From contig JAPFFF010000012.1 in the NCBI GenBank assembly GCA_039105265.1, forward strand, positions 5,394,001-5,458,000: a stretch of DNA of 64,000 nt. The letters run 5' to 3'. Each line of letters starts with the position of its first letter. Within the stretch, counting starts at the first letter, position 1. This DNA is from Tritrichomonas musculus (lineage: Eukaryota; Parabasalia; Tritrichomonadida; Tritrichomonadidae). The notes under the pieces are model-generated. The model worked only from the letters and a program-made list of their open reading frames with translations, had not been told where the DNA came from and made no database searches. Both the position numbers and the translations under genes were made by a program. Shown piece by piece: positions 10,666 through 20,600 of this stretch.

Positions 10666-11730
10666 TTACTTCTTTAATTGGACATTCTCTTCTTCATCTA
10701 CTTTAACTATTTGAATATGATTATTTTTTGCTAAAGAAGCAAAATTATGAGAAGAATGAACTATCAATTTTTTTAGTGAGCTACCATCGAAAGAAAAAAG
10801 CCCAGTTTTCTTTACTGATGGTGGAATATATAACTCTGTCAATGCTGTGCATCCGTCGAAAGCATGGTTTTGAATTTCTATTACAGAAGAAGGAATCAAT
10901 ATTTTACTTAAAGAAGTACAATTAGAAAACGTCAAGCAGTAGATTGTTGTCAAAGATGAAGGTTCATCAAATGAAATTTCTTTACAATCTCATTTATTAA
11001 AGAATTCTTTGAAAGAATGAAAAATGTTCAAGAAAATATCAAATTGTAAAGAAATTTCTTGAACATAATCTCATATAATTTGATATTCAAGAAAAACAAA
11101 AAAATAAGGAAAATATATTGTTTATTTCATATTAAATTCTAGTCACAGTTACATCTGATCCGATATGAAGAATTTCATTGGAATCAGAAGTATTTGGTAT
11201 TGATAGATCTTTCAAAGACGTGCATTTAAAGAATGAAGCCTTTCCAATTTTGCCTACAGAATTTGAAATATAAATTCTTTCAATTGAACTGCATCTATTA
11301 AAAGTACAATTTCCAATTTCTTTTGTTGATGACGGAATAATAATTGCTTTCAAGAGGGTGCAATTTGAAAAGGCAAAATTACCAATAATTTTAACAGATG
11401 CAGGAATGAATAATGCTTTTAATAAAGAACAATCTCTAAACGCGTATCCACCAATTTCTTCAACCGATATAGGAATGATTACATGCTTCAATGATCGGCA
11501 ATGCTGAAAATATCAACAAAAACTACTTTCTGCAATTACTTTAACGGTTGAATCAAAAACTACTTCCTGATCTATCGAAATCATTTCATCAATTATAGAT
11601 TTTTGCTTTTCTCCACCAAGTTTATTAAAAGAATCCATGCTAAGTTTTCTGTCAAATGCCTCAGAAACTTCAATTTTTGATATTTCTATTTCGAATTGAC
11701 TTTTATTTTCACTAAGTTTTTTTTTTTTGT
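10666..11730 (-). pseudogene. Broken BspA-like leucine-rich-repeat gene
   Basis: TpLRR/BspA repeats with the pattern Ile-Pro-x-Ser-Val-x-x-Ile-Gly-x-x-Ala-Phe-x-x-Cys-x-x-Leu occur in two minus-strand blocks (11132-11491 and 10666-10953) in different frames. A further protein-like segment lies upstream (about 11492-11730) in the same frame as the first block but separated from it by an in-frame TGA. Neither block has an ATG start. In trichomonads such proteins are surface-exposed adhesion or immune-contact candidates (family knowledge). With at least one stop, one frame change and about 180 bp of non-coding sequence between the blocks, I read this as a decayed member. A spliced gene is possible, but no splice motif is evident. 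Confidence 0.75.
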
Positions 11731-11733
11731 AGT

Positions 11734-12912
11734 TTTATTTGTTCAACCAGCAAAGAAAGCGACAAAAACCATCTTGCTTACATGTATCCAGAAAACCCCC
11801 AAAAAAATCCACTTTTTCTGATCATTGGTGAATCAAATCCAGTGTCACTTTTTGGAGGCTTTTCGGGTGCTGCATCCATTGATTCAGAAGGCTCCATCAT
11901 CTTCGTTACACTATCTTCAGAATTAGACCAATTTGAGAGAAACCGTCTGCCAGGCAACGACAATGCTGTTTGCGTCGCCTGCTGCGTTGATTCTGTTTAC
12001 GCCGTTGGTTTGAATGGACAACTTTTTGAAGCAAAACCGTTAAGACACCAAAATAACAAGCTCAACTTCAAGGCTGTTGAATCACTCGAAAGAATAAAAG
12101 AAGTCGCTGAGACTTATTTGCACTGTTTCTCATTGGCCGAATGAGCGTAGCATACTTGGTATTGGCCGAGGCATTGAAAAAGTGAATGAATTCAGAGAGA
12201 TTTCATCGTTCGGTAATGAAAAAATAAAGCATGCGTATGCTGGAATGAATCACTCCATCTTCGAGACATTCGATGGAAGAATCCTCTGTTGTGGTGATAA
12301 CCGTTGTGGTCAATTAATTTGCCATGAACTTTCAAATGAACCTGTTTACACGCCAATCGATACTGGAATCAAAGAAAAAGCATCTTTCTGTGTTGCAGGC
12401 GATTCTTCTTCAGTTTTTATAAACCACGATCCTTTGAAAAGTCCAAACAGTAGAATTTTAATTGAAAAAGTTCCAGCAGTTTTGAGCAGTGCGCCAGTTT
12501 CTGAACTGTATTGACTCCTGAAGAGCAGTCGCTGACAAAAGGAATCGGGACACAGAAATTCATGGCACCTGAAATGATCAATGAAGAAAATTACACAGAA
12601 AAAGTGGACGTTTACTCATTCGGCGTTTTGGTCTACTTCATCTTGTCCGGCGGTGAATTGCCGAATATCAAGATCAAGGATATTTGTGCTGGAAAAAACG
12701 CTCCTATTCCTTCTTCATTTGCTTTGCTTGTACAGCAGCTGATTGAGGCATGCTGGTTGTTCGATCCAAGAGAAAGACCGAGCTTTCAAATAATTTGTCA
12801 AATTTTGGAAGAAAATAACTTCGACTTGCTAGGATTGGAAGAAAGCGAATGTCAGGAAGTTATTAGAAATATAAATCAATACAAAGCTAAAATTCCTTTT
12901 TATGGCAAATAG
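11734..12912 (+). pseudogene. RCC1-repeat/TKL-kinase fusion, broken and internally deleted
   Basis: Three plus-strand readings belong together. The first (11782-12144) and second (12182-12514) carry RCC1-like blades, including Cys-Gly-Asp-Asn-Arg-Cys-Gly-Gln-Leu. They join in another frame near 12135-12180, where protein-like sequence continues as Gly-Ile-Gly-Arg-Gly. The third (to 12912) is the C-lobe of a kinase: Gly-Thr-Gln-Lys-Phe-Met-Ala-Pro-Glu, Asp-Val-Tyr-Ser-Phe-Gly, and Cys-Trp-Leu-Phe-Asp-Pro-Arg-Glu-Arg-Pro. The N-lobe and catalytic loop are absent, so a deletion joined the RCC1 part to the activation segment. Protein-like sequence starts slightly before the first Met. RCC1-kinase fusions are common in trichomonad kinomes (family knowledge). 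This copy cannot make a working kinase. Confidence 0.8.
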
Positions 12913-13252
12913 TTATAGTTTTGGGTAATAAGATAATGATTTTTTTAATATTATTTTGTAATATTGTTTTATATTTTAAACCTTTTTAATTAATATATGA
13001 TTTGAATACTGATGATAAGTAAGTTTAAGATAAATGAGTTTTAATAATTATAACTTTTATTTACAAAACTGAACATCATAAGACATTTTACTCTTATTTA
13101 ATGGCATTAGATCATAATATAAGTAATTTTAAAAAATTTTTGTCAAAATTTTTAGAATCAAGAAGATTTTGATTTTTTTTAAAAAAATCATCGAAATATG
13201 ATAATATTTGTAAAAAAATGGATGCATTTTTATTTAAATATGATGGTTGGAT
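12913..13252. other. AT-rich intergenic
   Basis: No gene or repeat recognised. Confidence 0.6.
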
Positions 13253-13809
13253 TTACATTTGTAAATGTTGAAAAATGAGTTGACCATCAAGATATGGCAA
13301 ATATTCATCTGTCTTTAGTTCTCGTTTGAATCGAATAGAAAATTCTTTGTTCCGTAGAAGATATTTAGCATCATTCAATTTACGACATATCATTGAATGA
13401 TATGATACCAACTTTTATTTGGAATCCTTTCATTTAAAAGTTTAAAATTTCGTCCATATATAAATTCAATCATCAATGCAACTTGGATTTCATATGCTGT
13501 CCAAACTACTTGAACATTCGACATTAAATGATCATAATGATATTTGACTTGTCGACCTGTTCGATTCATTGTTGTTCCAATATATTCCCAAGATGGTTCA
13601 ATCTTTTCCGATTCAAACTTTTTCACTAATCCTAAAATATGTTCATCATCTGATAATGTATATCCTCTTTTCATTATATCTTTCTCTTTCTCTTTCTCTT
13701 CCTTCTTATTCAGCAATAAATCTTCAAATGTGAACCATCGATTGTAATCATCTATGAATCTTTTAATCAATGAACAATAATAAAAAATGAAGTATCCATG
13801 AATGATCAA
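13253..13809 (-). pseudogene. Myb/SANT-like DNA-binding protein, frame broken
   Basis: A minus-strand reading contains a Myb/SANT-like helix set: Thr-Leu-Ser-Asp-Asp-Glu-x-Ile-Leu, Ser-Trp-Glu-Tyr-Ile-Gly, and Arg-Thr-Gly-Arg-Gln-Val-Lys-Tyr-His-Tyr. A second, weaker SANT-like unit follows and ends at 13390. Protein-like sequence then continues in another frame to a TAA at 13253 (Tyr-Leu-Pro-Tyr-Leu-Asp-Gly-Gln-Leu-Ile-Phe). The best ATG is at 13674 (Met-Lys-Arg-Gly-Tyr); the longer reading upstream starts only at TTG. Myb-like regulators are numerous in trichomonads. With a frameshift and an unclear start this is probably a pseudogene, though a sequencing error cannot be excluded. Confidence 0.6.
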
Positions 13810-13916
13810 ATGATCTCTTTATTCTCAAAATTACAAACATTAATATTTTCAATATCTTTTTCAATATTTTTCTCAATTTTTCTGAAAAATTCTTTATAAC
13901 ACTCACAATAAATTGA

Positions 13917-14400
13917 TAAAATAAAAGGTAAAAGTAATTCATTCAACATCAACATCATTGAAGAATATTTTAATGTTACAAATGAAAATTGTAGTTATGA
14001 TAACATCTCGATTGTTTTCCATTGTGAATTCTCAAAGAATCGAGGACCAGAGATTGCTTCGTTATTTCGAAAAATCGATCGAATGATCAATTATCGAAGA
14101 TATCCTTTCATTTATTATAAAAACATATACATCTTTCAAGGAGGATATTGTTCGTTTTATTCAAAATATCCACAATATTGTTTTGAAAGTTATTTAACAA
14201 TGGATTCAAATCAAATCTTATCAAAACGAAGTAAACATAATCGCGAGAATCTTATTCATAGTTATTTCCACACAAATCATCAAGAAGGATTACAAATATC
14301 GAGCATTGTACATTCATTTAGTCAACCTGTTTTTTTTAAATACATCATTTCAATTACCACAACTAAATCTCTATTAATAAATGTTATTATTGAAATTTGA
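13917..14400 (+). pseudogene. CDC25-like (rhodanese-fold) phosphatase, N-terminally truncated
   Basis: The reading opens at a stop near 13917 with no usable ATG until 14083, yet the conserved part lies before that Met. It contains Ile-Val-Phe-His-Cys-Glu-Phe-Ser-Lys-Asn-Arg-Gly-Pro, the CX5R active site in the form specific to CDC25 M-phase-inducer phosphatases, then Tyr-Pro-Phe-x-Tyr-Tyr and Ile-Phe-Gln-Gly-Gly-Tyr-Cys-Ser-Phe-Tyr, matching the CDC25 pattern of a Gly-Gly-Tyr before the C-terminal helix. CDC25 activates cyclin-dependent kinases by removing inhibitory phosphates (known). The early rhodanese strands (the Asp-Cys-Arg region) are missing, so I call it a truncated copy. A spliced first exon is an alternative. 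Confidence 0.6.
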
Positions 14401-15242
14401 TGTTTTTTTATTTCAACAACAACTTAATTTATTGTATTTTAAAATAATCATTTTAGAATATATGATCTTATTTAAAGTAATTACTAAATAAATAATTTAT
14501 CAACGATTTAACATTTAACTAAAAAGATAATATAACAAATTAATTGATAATTCTGAAGATAATTTAACAAAATAAATTGATAATTTTCAATTGTTTATCG
14601 AAGTCAAAAAAATTGAGAGGTTTTGCAGATTACTTTTAATAAAATGTTTGGTTTATTAGATATTTATGATACCGTCATGTTTTGCAGAAAAGGAAAAACC
14701 TAAAACAATAATTTTTTGAGCAACGATGGTCAACAATCTGACGAGTCAAGCTCAAAACTTTGATTTGAACCTTTTATATCCTCTTAAAGAATTTTATATA
14801 ACTGAAAATTTTAAAGAATAAAGTAAATATTTACAATGCTTTGTTCACTTAATTACCTATGACGATCAATTTTTTGACCTAATAGGACGAGAAAAAAAAA
14901 TTTTAAAATTTTTTTCTGATTTTTTTGAATACTATATTTATAGATATAATGAATAGTTTTTATTTATTTTTTTTTTATTTAATTATAAATGATAAATACT
15001 TTCTTTTGAAAAATTATTTAAAAAATGAAACCATTTTCATAAGTATTTATACAAAATAAAAAATACTTCTGAGTGCTTTTCTGTAATTGAGAAAATAACC
15101 ATAGATATTTCATAAGTATTTTCATTAAAATAAAATAAATAAAAAAAAAACAAGACAGTCAATTGAGAAAAGTGTCGATTTTCCACTATCTTCTTTGAAA
15201 AAGTTTGCTTGTTAGAGTTGGAAAAAAAAAATCATTTTTTAA
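14401..15242. other. AT-rich intergenic
   Basis: No gene, RNA or repeat could be supported. There are several poly-A/T runs before the next ATG. Confidence 0.6.
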
Positions 15243-16931
15243 ATGACTGATTTTTTTATCAGTGAACTAAAGCAAGCAAAAATTGAGATAGAAAATATCA
15301 TTGGAGAACAAAACAATGTATTACAAAGGTTGAAAGATATAGAAGATAAAATTCAAACAAATCTGAATAAGATAGATCCATCTAATGCCAATAAAAATTC
15401 AGACCTAGAACAAAAACCAAGCTTAACAGATATTCAAAAACAGTTAAATGAATTGCGCGATTTACAAAATTTACTTCAAAAACAATTTAGCGATTCAGAA
15501 AAAGCTAACAGTCAATTGCAAGGTCAATTGGATGACTCAAAAAAAATGATCACTGAGCAACAAGTTAAAATGAAAGATTTGGAATCAAAGATAGAATTAC
15601 TTCAAAGTCAAATGAATGACTCTAACAGCGTGAATGCTGAACAGCTAAGTAAGATGAAATCATTAGAAAAGCTAGTAACTCAGCTGCAGAAACAATTAGA
15701 AAAATCAGAGAAAGAACATAAAAAGCAGTCCTTAATCGAAGGCCAAATTGTCGCCAGTGTGGAAAAAGGGCTGCTGATCAACGCAGAGATAAATTTGAAG
15801 AGTGAACGTGGAACACTTGACACGTCCAAAAGCAAAGTTATCGTTAGCACCAGTGATGCGAAAAGTCTTGGAAGTGAAGCGTATGAACAAGGCGAAACAA
15901 TCACATCACTTCACACGAAAACGACATTTGCACGTGGGTCGGGCACGTACTACGTGAGATGCATCGCCTTTAACAGCGATGGCGAGTCAAAGGAAATCGT
16001 GAGCAACCCAGTGACAACGACTTTAAGCAGTTTCGCATTCGATTACGAAGGACGAAAAAGGCCGGCAACAGTTTCACTTCCGCGAGGCGAGTACAAACTG
16101 GAAGTCTGGGGCGCAAAAGGAGGCGACTCAACTGGCAACGGTTGTAATGGTTATCGAGGCAGCCAAACAGTTAAAGGAGGTTTAGGCGGTTATTCACGGG
16201 GAATTCTGAGCCTGCCCAAGAACGAGACTGTTTACGTTTACGTCGGTGAAGAAGGCCGGCCATCGAATTCGTCTGACGGTTCGATTACAGAAGGAGGCTT
16301 TCCTGACGGCGGTGGAACAAGAACGAGTCACCGTCCTGGTTTCACGACTGTGCCAGGCACAGGAGGCGGTTCGACATCAATTCGAATTGGAAGTGACACA
16401 GAATACAACCGGGTGATTGTCGCTGGCGGGGGTGGCGGAGCAGGCGGCTGTTCTGACCATGTTAATCCTGGCGGTTTTGGAGGAGGCCTGAATGGAGGCA
16501 ACTGCACCCTTGAAGAGTCACTCCAGAGCCAGGGCGCCGGCACCCAGGCGGGCAGCACGCCCGGCCGCGGTTATGGCGACAACGGAGATCCGGGCAGGTT
16601 TGCCTGTGGCGCCGACGGCAAATACAGGAAGGGATGCAATTCAGGAGGAGGCGGAGGCGGCGGCTGGTACGGAGGTGGAAGTGGCGGATTAGGATATGAC
16701 GCTCATGCTTCAAGTGGCGGCGGTGGATCAGGCTGGACATTCACCAAGTCTAGCATGGAAGCGTGGGAGAAAGGAGACCCTTCAAAGGCATCACGTTTTG
16801 CTCTAGGCGGCCAGTACTACTTGAAAGACGCTGCGTGCGTTGGGGGTGACCAAGAATTCCCTCGCAAGGATGGAAATGGAAATGAAAGAGGCCACAGTGG
16901 TAACGGTTTTGCAAAAATCACACCAATGTGA
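15243..16931 (+). CDS. Coiled-coil protein with ALK/LTK-type glycine-rich domain
   Basis: A 562-residue protein. Residues 5-165 form a heptad-rich coiled coil (Leu/Ile plus Gln, Lys, Glu). Residues ~166-258 are a beta-rich module ending Gly-Thr-Tyr-Tyr-Val-Arg-Cys-Ile-Ala-Phe-Asn. Residues 265-562 form a glycine-rich domain like that of ALK/LTK receptors: Tyr-Lys-Leu-Glu-Val-Trp-Gly-Ala, Val-Ile-Val-Ala-Gly-Gly-Gly-Gly-Gly, Gly-Gly-Trp-Tyr-Gly-Gly-Gly, and Gly-Gly-Ser-Gly-Trp. No signal peptide or membrane segment is visible, so it may act inside the cell or as a scaffold (inference). The second and third modules are shared with the BTB protein at 41-43 kb. G+C rises sharply part-way through the gene. 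Catalytic activity is not expected; the precise role is unknown. Confidence 0.88.
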   Translation: MTDFFISELKQAKIEIENIIGEQNNVLQRLKDIEDKIQTNLNKIDPSNANKNSDLEQKPSLTDIQKQLNELRDLQNLLQKQFSDSEKANSQLQGQLDDSKKMITEQQVKMKDLESKIELLQSQMNDSNSVNAEQLSKMKSLEKLVTQLQKQLEKSEKEHKKQSLIEGQIVASVEKGLLINAEINLKSERGTLDTSKSKVIVSTSDAKSLGSEAYEQGETITSLHTKTTFARGSGTYYVRCIAFNSDGESKEIVSNPVTTTLSSFAFDYEGRKRPATVSLPRGEYKLEVWGAKGGDSTGNGCNGYRGSQTVKGGLGGYSRGILSLPKNETVYVYVGEEGRPSNSSDGSITEGGFPDGGGTRTSHRPGFTTVPGTGGGSTSIRIGSDTEYNRVIVAGGGGGAGGCSDHVNPGGFGGGLNGGNCTLEESLQSQGAGTQAGSTPGRGYGDNGDPGRFACGADGKYRKGCNSGGGGGGGWYGGGSGGLGYDAHASSGGGGSGWTFTKSSMEAWEKGDPSKASRFALGGQYYLKDAACVGGDQEFPRKDGNGNERGHSGNGFAKITPM

Positions 16932-17055
16932 AATTCAAGAAAACATGTAAACTCTTGTTATTGTTATTTACAAATGCTAGAGTTATTAAAGTGAAGTGGT
17001 ATTAACGTAAAATTTTATTTTTTTATCTTATTAATTAATATTTTTACTTGTGAAT

Positions 17056-17290
17056 TTATCAAAGCTTTTCTTCATGGCACATAAATCCGATTGCTTTTCT
17101 TGAGTTAATCCATTCTACTGGACGAAAAGCACCACATCTTATTGTGATCACAGATGGTGAAATTACTAAAGATGATATTCAGGAATGTGCGAGCTTCATT
17201 CATGCAAATAATATTCTTTTTACAACGTTGGATACATTGGTGACAATTGCTCAATTGGAACTATCTTTCAAAAAGAAGAAGTTCATAATT
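17056..17290 (+). pseudogene. VWA-like domain fragment
   Basis: Protein-like reading without a start: Ala-Pro-His-Leu-Ile-Val-Ile-Thr-Asp-Gly-Glu, then an amphipathic helix and Ala-Asn-Asn-Ile-Leu-Phe-Thr-Thr. The hydrophobic strand ending Thr-Asp-Gly-Glu is the pattern of the central strand and loop of von Willebrand A domains. Only about 70 residues remain and the metal-site DxSxS part is absent. It is probably the remnant of a VWA-domain protein. Confidence 0.4.
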
Positions 17291-17399
17291 AACGTAAAAT
17301 TTTTTTTACTAAAAAATAGCTATTTTTTGAGTTGTAATATAAATGAAACTTTTTGAATGCCCAAAAGAATAATCTTTCATAATCATCTAAATTGATTCT

Positions 17400-17560
17400 T
17401 TTTAACTTTCATAATCCTGGACCCAGACCTGGGCTCCCAGCTAACAGGCCCAAGACCTCTCCCCTTATCCAATATCGGCTCAAAAACAGGAGTTACGGAG
17501 ATCCTAAAGACTCCCTCATTCACAGCATAGCCAAATACCCCTCAAAACGGACGTTTTATA
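17400..17560 (+). other. GC-rich island of unknown origin
   Basis: A short block whose composition is unlike the AT-rich DNA on both sides. It lies inside a 65-codon plus-strand ORF (17392-17589) reading Pro-Gly-Pro-Arg-Pro-Gly-Leu-Pro and later Asn-Arg-Ser-Tyr-Gly-Asp-Pro-Lys-Asp-Ser-Leu. I do not recognise the family. It could be a gene remnant, a mobile-element piece or foreign DNA. Confidence 0.35.
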
Positions 17561-17611
17561 TTTATTTAAATTTCTTTAAAAAAGCATAATATTTTTTATT
17601 TATTTATAAAT

Positions 17612-20600
17612 TCATTCAATAGGAAGATCAAATCCTTCATAAAATAGATAATTAATTGAGTTTATATGTATGTTTTCTTCTTTTTCATTCAAGAAAGAAC
17701 TTGTAGCAACTGCTTTATAATTATAATCATACATAAAATCTTTTTCTCTATAGACTTCTAAATATCTTTTATAATTATTTTCATCATCTATTTTATTTGA
17801 TTGGATATATTCATAAATATAAGATGATAACTTATTTGCATTAACTTTTTGGTTGTATTTTTGAATTTCATCTTCAAATAATTTCAATGAAATTTTGGCA
17901 AGTTTTTTTATCAAAACAAGAGCCAGAAGTTCTTTAGCAATTTTCAAATCTTCGACTAATTTGATCAACAATTCAATAGATTTATCAAAATCACTTTCAA
18001 TATAAAAATAAATGTGTGCCAAATTATACTCGGGAATGAAATCATTTTGTTTATTGTTTTTATTAGTAAAATAAACATCATTCAATTTATTAGTTTTTCT
18101 TTGTTTGATTGCTTCATTGAGTAATTCAATTGAATAGATGATATTTTTCTTTGTTTTGAATCCTCTTTTATAAATCATTGCAAGATTGTTTTTAGAATAT
18201 CGATTATTTAATGATGATGCCTCTTTATAATAATGAATTGCTTTATCGATGTCTCTTTTGATAAATTCATTTTTAGAATAAAGAACGCCAAGAATAAATC
18301 TTGAATTTTCATTATTGCTTTGATGAAAATAGTAAATTGCTTTATTAATGTTCCGTTGGACAAGGAGTCCATTTGTATATATGACTCCCAAGATATACTG
18401 TGCAAAAGGCTCGTTTTGATTAGCTGCAAAAGTAAAATAACGAATTGCTTTATTTATGTCTTGCTTAACATATTTTCCTCGTAAATAAATGATGGCGGTT
18501 ATTAGTAAAGCTTTTGGATTATTTTGAATAGATGATAATTCATAATAATGAATTGCTTTATCAATGTCTTGTTTGACATATTTTCCTTCTTTATAAATAA
18601 GGCCAAGCTTATACTGTGCCTCAGAATTATTTTGTTCTGCAGCGAGTGATAAATAATGAATAGCTTTATTAATGTCTCTTGTAACAAATTCACCATTATA
18701 ATAAATAATTCCAAGATTATATTGCGCATAAGAATGACATTGATCTGCTGCAAGTGTATAATAATAAATTGCTTTACTCATATCTTGCTTAACGTATTTG
18801 TTTTCTGAATAAATTAAGCCAAGATTAAACTGTGCACAAGAATTATTTTGTTTAGCTGCCAATGACCAATAATAAATTGCTTTATTAATGTCTCTTGGAA
18901 CAAATTCACCTTTATAATAAATTATTCCAAGATTTGTCTGTGAATCAGAATGATATTGACTAGCTGCAAGTGACCAATAATGTAAAGTTTTATTCACATC
19001 GCGTTTAATAAATTCCCCTTTATAATAAATTAGGCCTAAAGCAAATTGTGACTCTAAATGATATTGGTCAGCAGCCAAAGTAAAATAATTAATTGCTTTA
19101 TTAATATCACGAGCAACAAATGCACCATTATAATAAATGGATGCCAAGTTGTATTGTGCATCCAAATAATTTTGATTGGCTGCAAGTGTATAATAATAAA
19201 TAGCTTTATTTATATCGAATAAAAAGGATTCACTGTTATTATAAATTAATCCAAGGTTGTATTGTGCACTAGAATCACTAAGGCTTGCAGCTAATTCATA
19301 ATAATGAATTGCTTTGTTTACATCTCGTGAAATAAATTGTCCTTTATCATAAATCAAGCCAAGTGTGAATAAAGAGTTAACATTATTGTATTGTGCTGAA
19401 AGTTGCAAATATTTGATTGCTTTATTTATATCAGTTTTTACATATTCTCCTTTTAAATATATCATTCCAAGTTGATGATGAGCATCTGCATTATTTTGCC
19501 CAGATGCAAGTTGATAATAATAAAGAGCTTTATTAACATCGCGTGTGACATGTTTTCCTTCCATATAAATCATGCCCAGACGACACTGTGCAAATGAATA
19601 ATTAAAATCTGCTGCACGTTGGAAGTAATGAATAGCTTTATTAATATCACGTTGAATTAACTTATCTTCATAATACAATAATCCAAGGTTAAATAATGAT
19701 TTTAAATCGTTTTGGTCTGCAGCAAGCTTCCAATAATGAATGGTCTTTTCAATATCTTTTTTACAATATTTCCCTTTGGCATAAATGCTCCCCAAATTGA
19801 ACTGAGCATAAGGATCGTTATTATCAGCTGCAAGTGTATAGTAATGAACCGCTTTTTCTCCATTGTGCATGTTATCGTAAATTAAACCCAAGTAAAATTG
19901 TGCATTAGCATTATTTTTATCAGCAGAAAGCGTGTAATAATGAATAACTTTGTTGATATCTCTCTTAAAATAATTAGAAACATCATACATTTTGCCAAGA
20001 AGATAGAGTGAGAAAGGATGCTTATATTCTGCTAGGAACAGCCAATATAATGTAAATTTATTAGAGTGAACATCTATGGTTATTTTGATTGAGTCAATTT
20101 CATCTATTTCTTTAGAAATCTTAGAAAAGAAATAAAAATAAAAAGTGTCAATTAGCTTTGAAATGCTCGGTCTTTTACTTGGATCACTGTCAATGCATTG
20201 TTTGATTAATGAAAAAATACCAGAAGATTGTTGTTGCAAATCAATTGAAGAGCTAAAATGTTCCTCAAAAATTATATAATACATTAAAGCGCCAATTGAA
20301 TAAATATCAACTGGATAAGAAAAGTTGAGTCCATTTGCAATTTCTGGTGCTGCGTATTGATGAAATAAAACAGTTGATTCGTTTTCATCAAAAAGATCAA
20401 CTCTTTTTATCATTCGATCAAGATCAATAAGAACAATTGTTTTATCTTTATTTAGCATGACATTGTTTGGTTTGAGATCTCTGTAAATGTATCCATTATT
20501 ATGAAGATATTCGATCACTAACATTATTTCAAAAATAATTTTCATTTTGTCATTCATTTCAAGTTTCATCATTTTTATGTCTTCTAAAGTGGAGCCTTCA

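Noticed and set aside
16328-16740. Overlapping ORFs on both strands in the glycine-rich gene
   Set aside because: Shadows of the GGN-rich coding frame, which leaves few stops in other frames.
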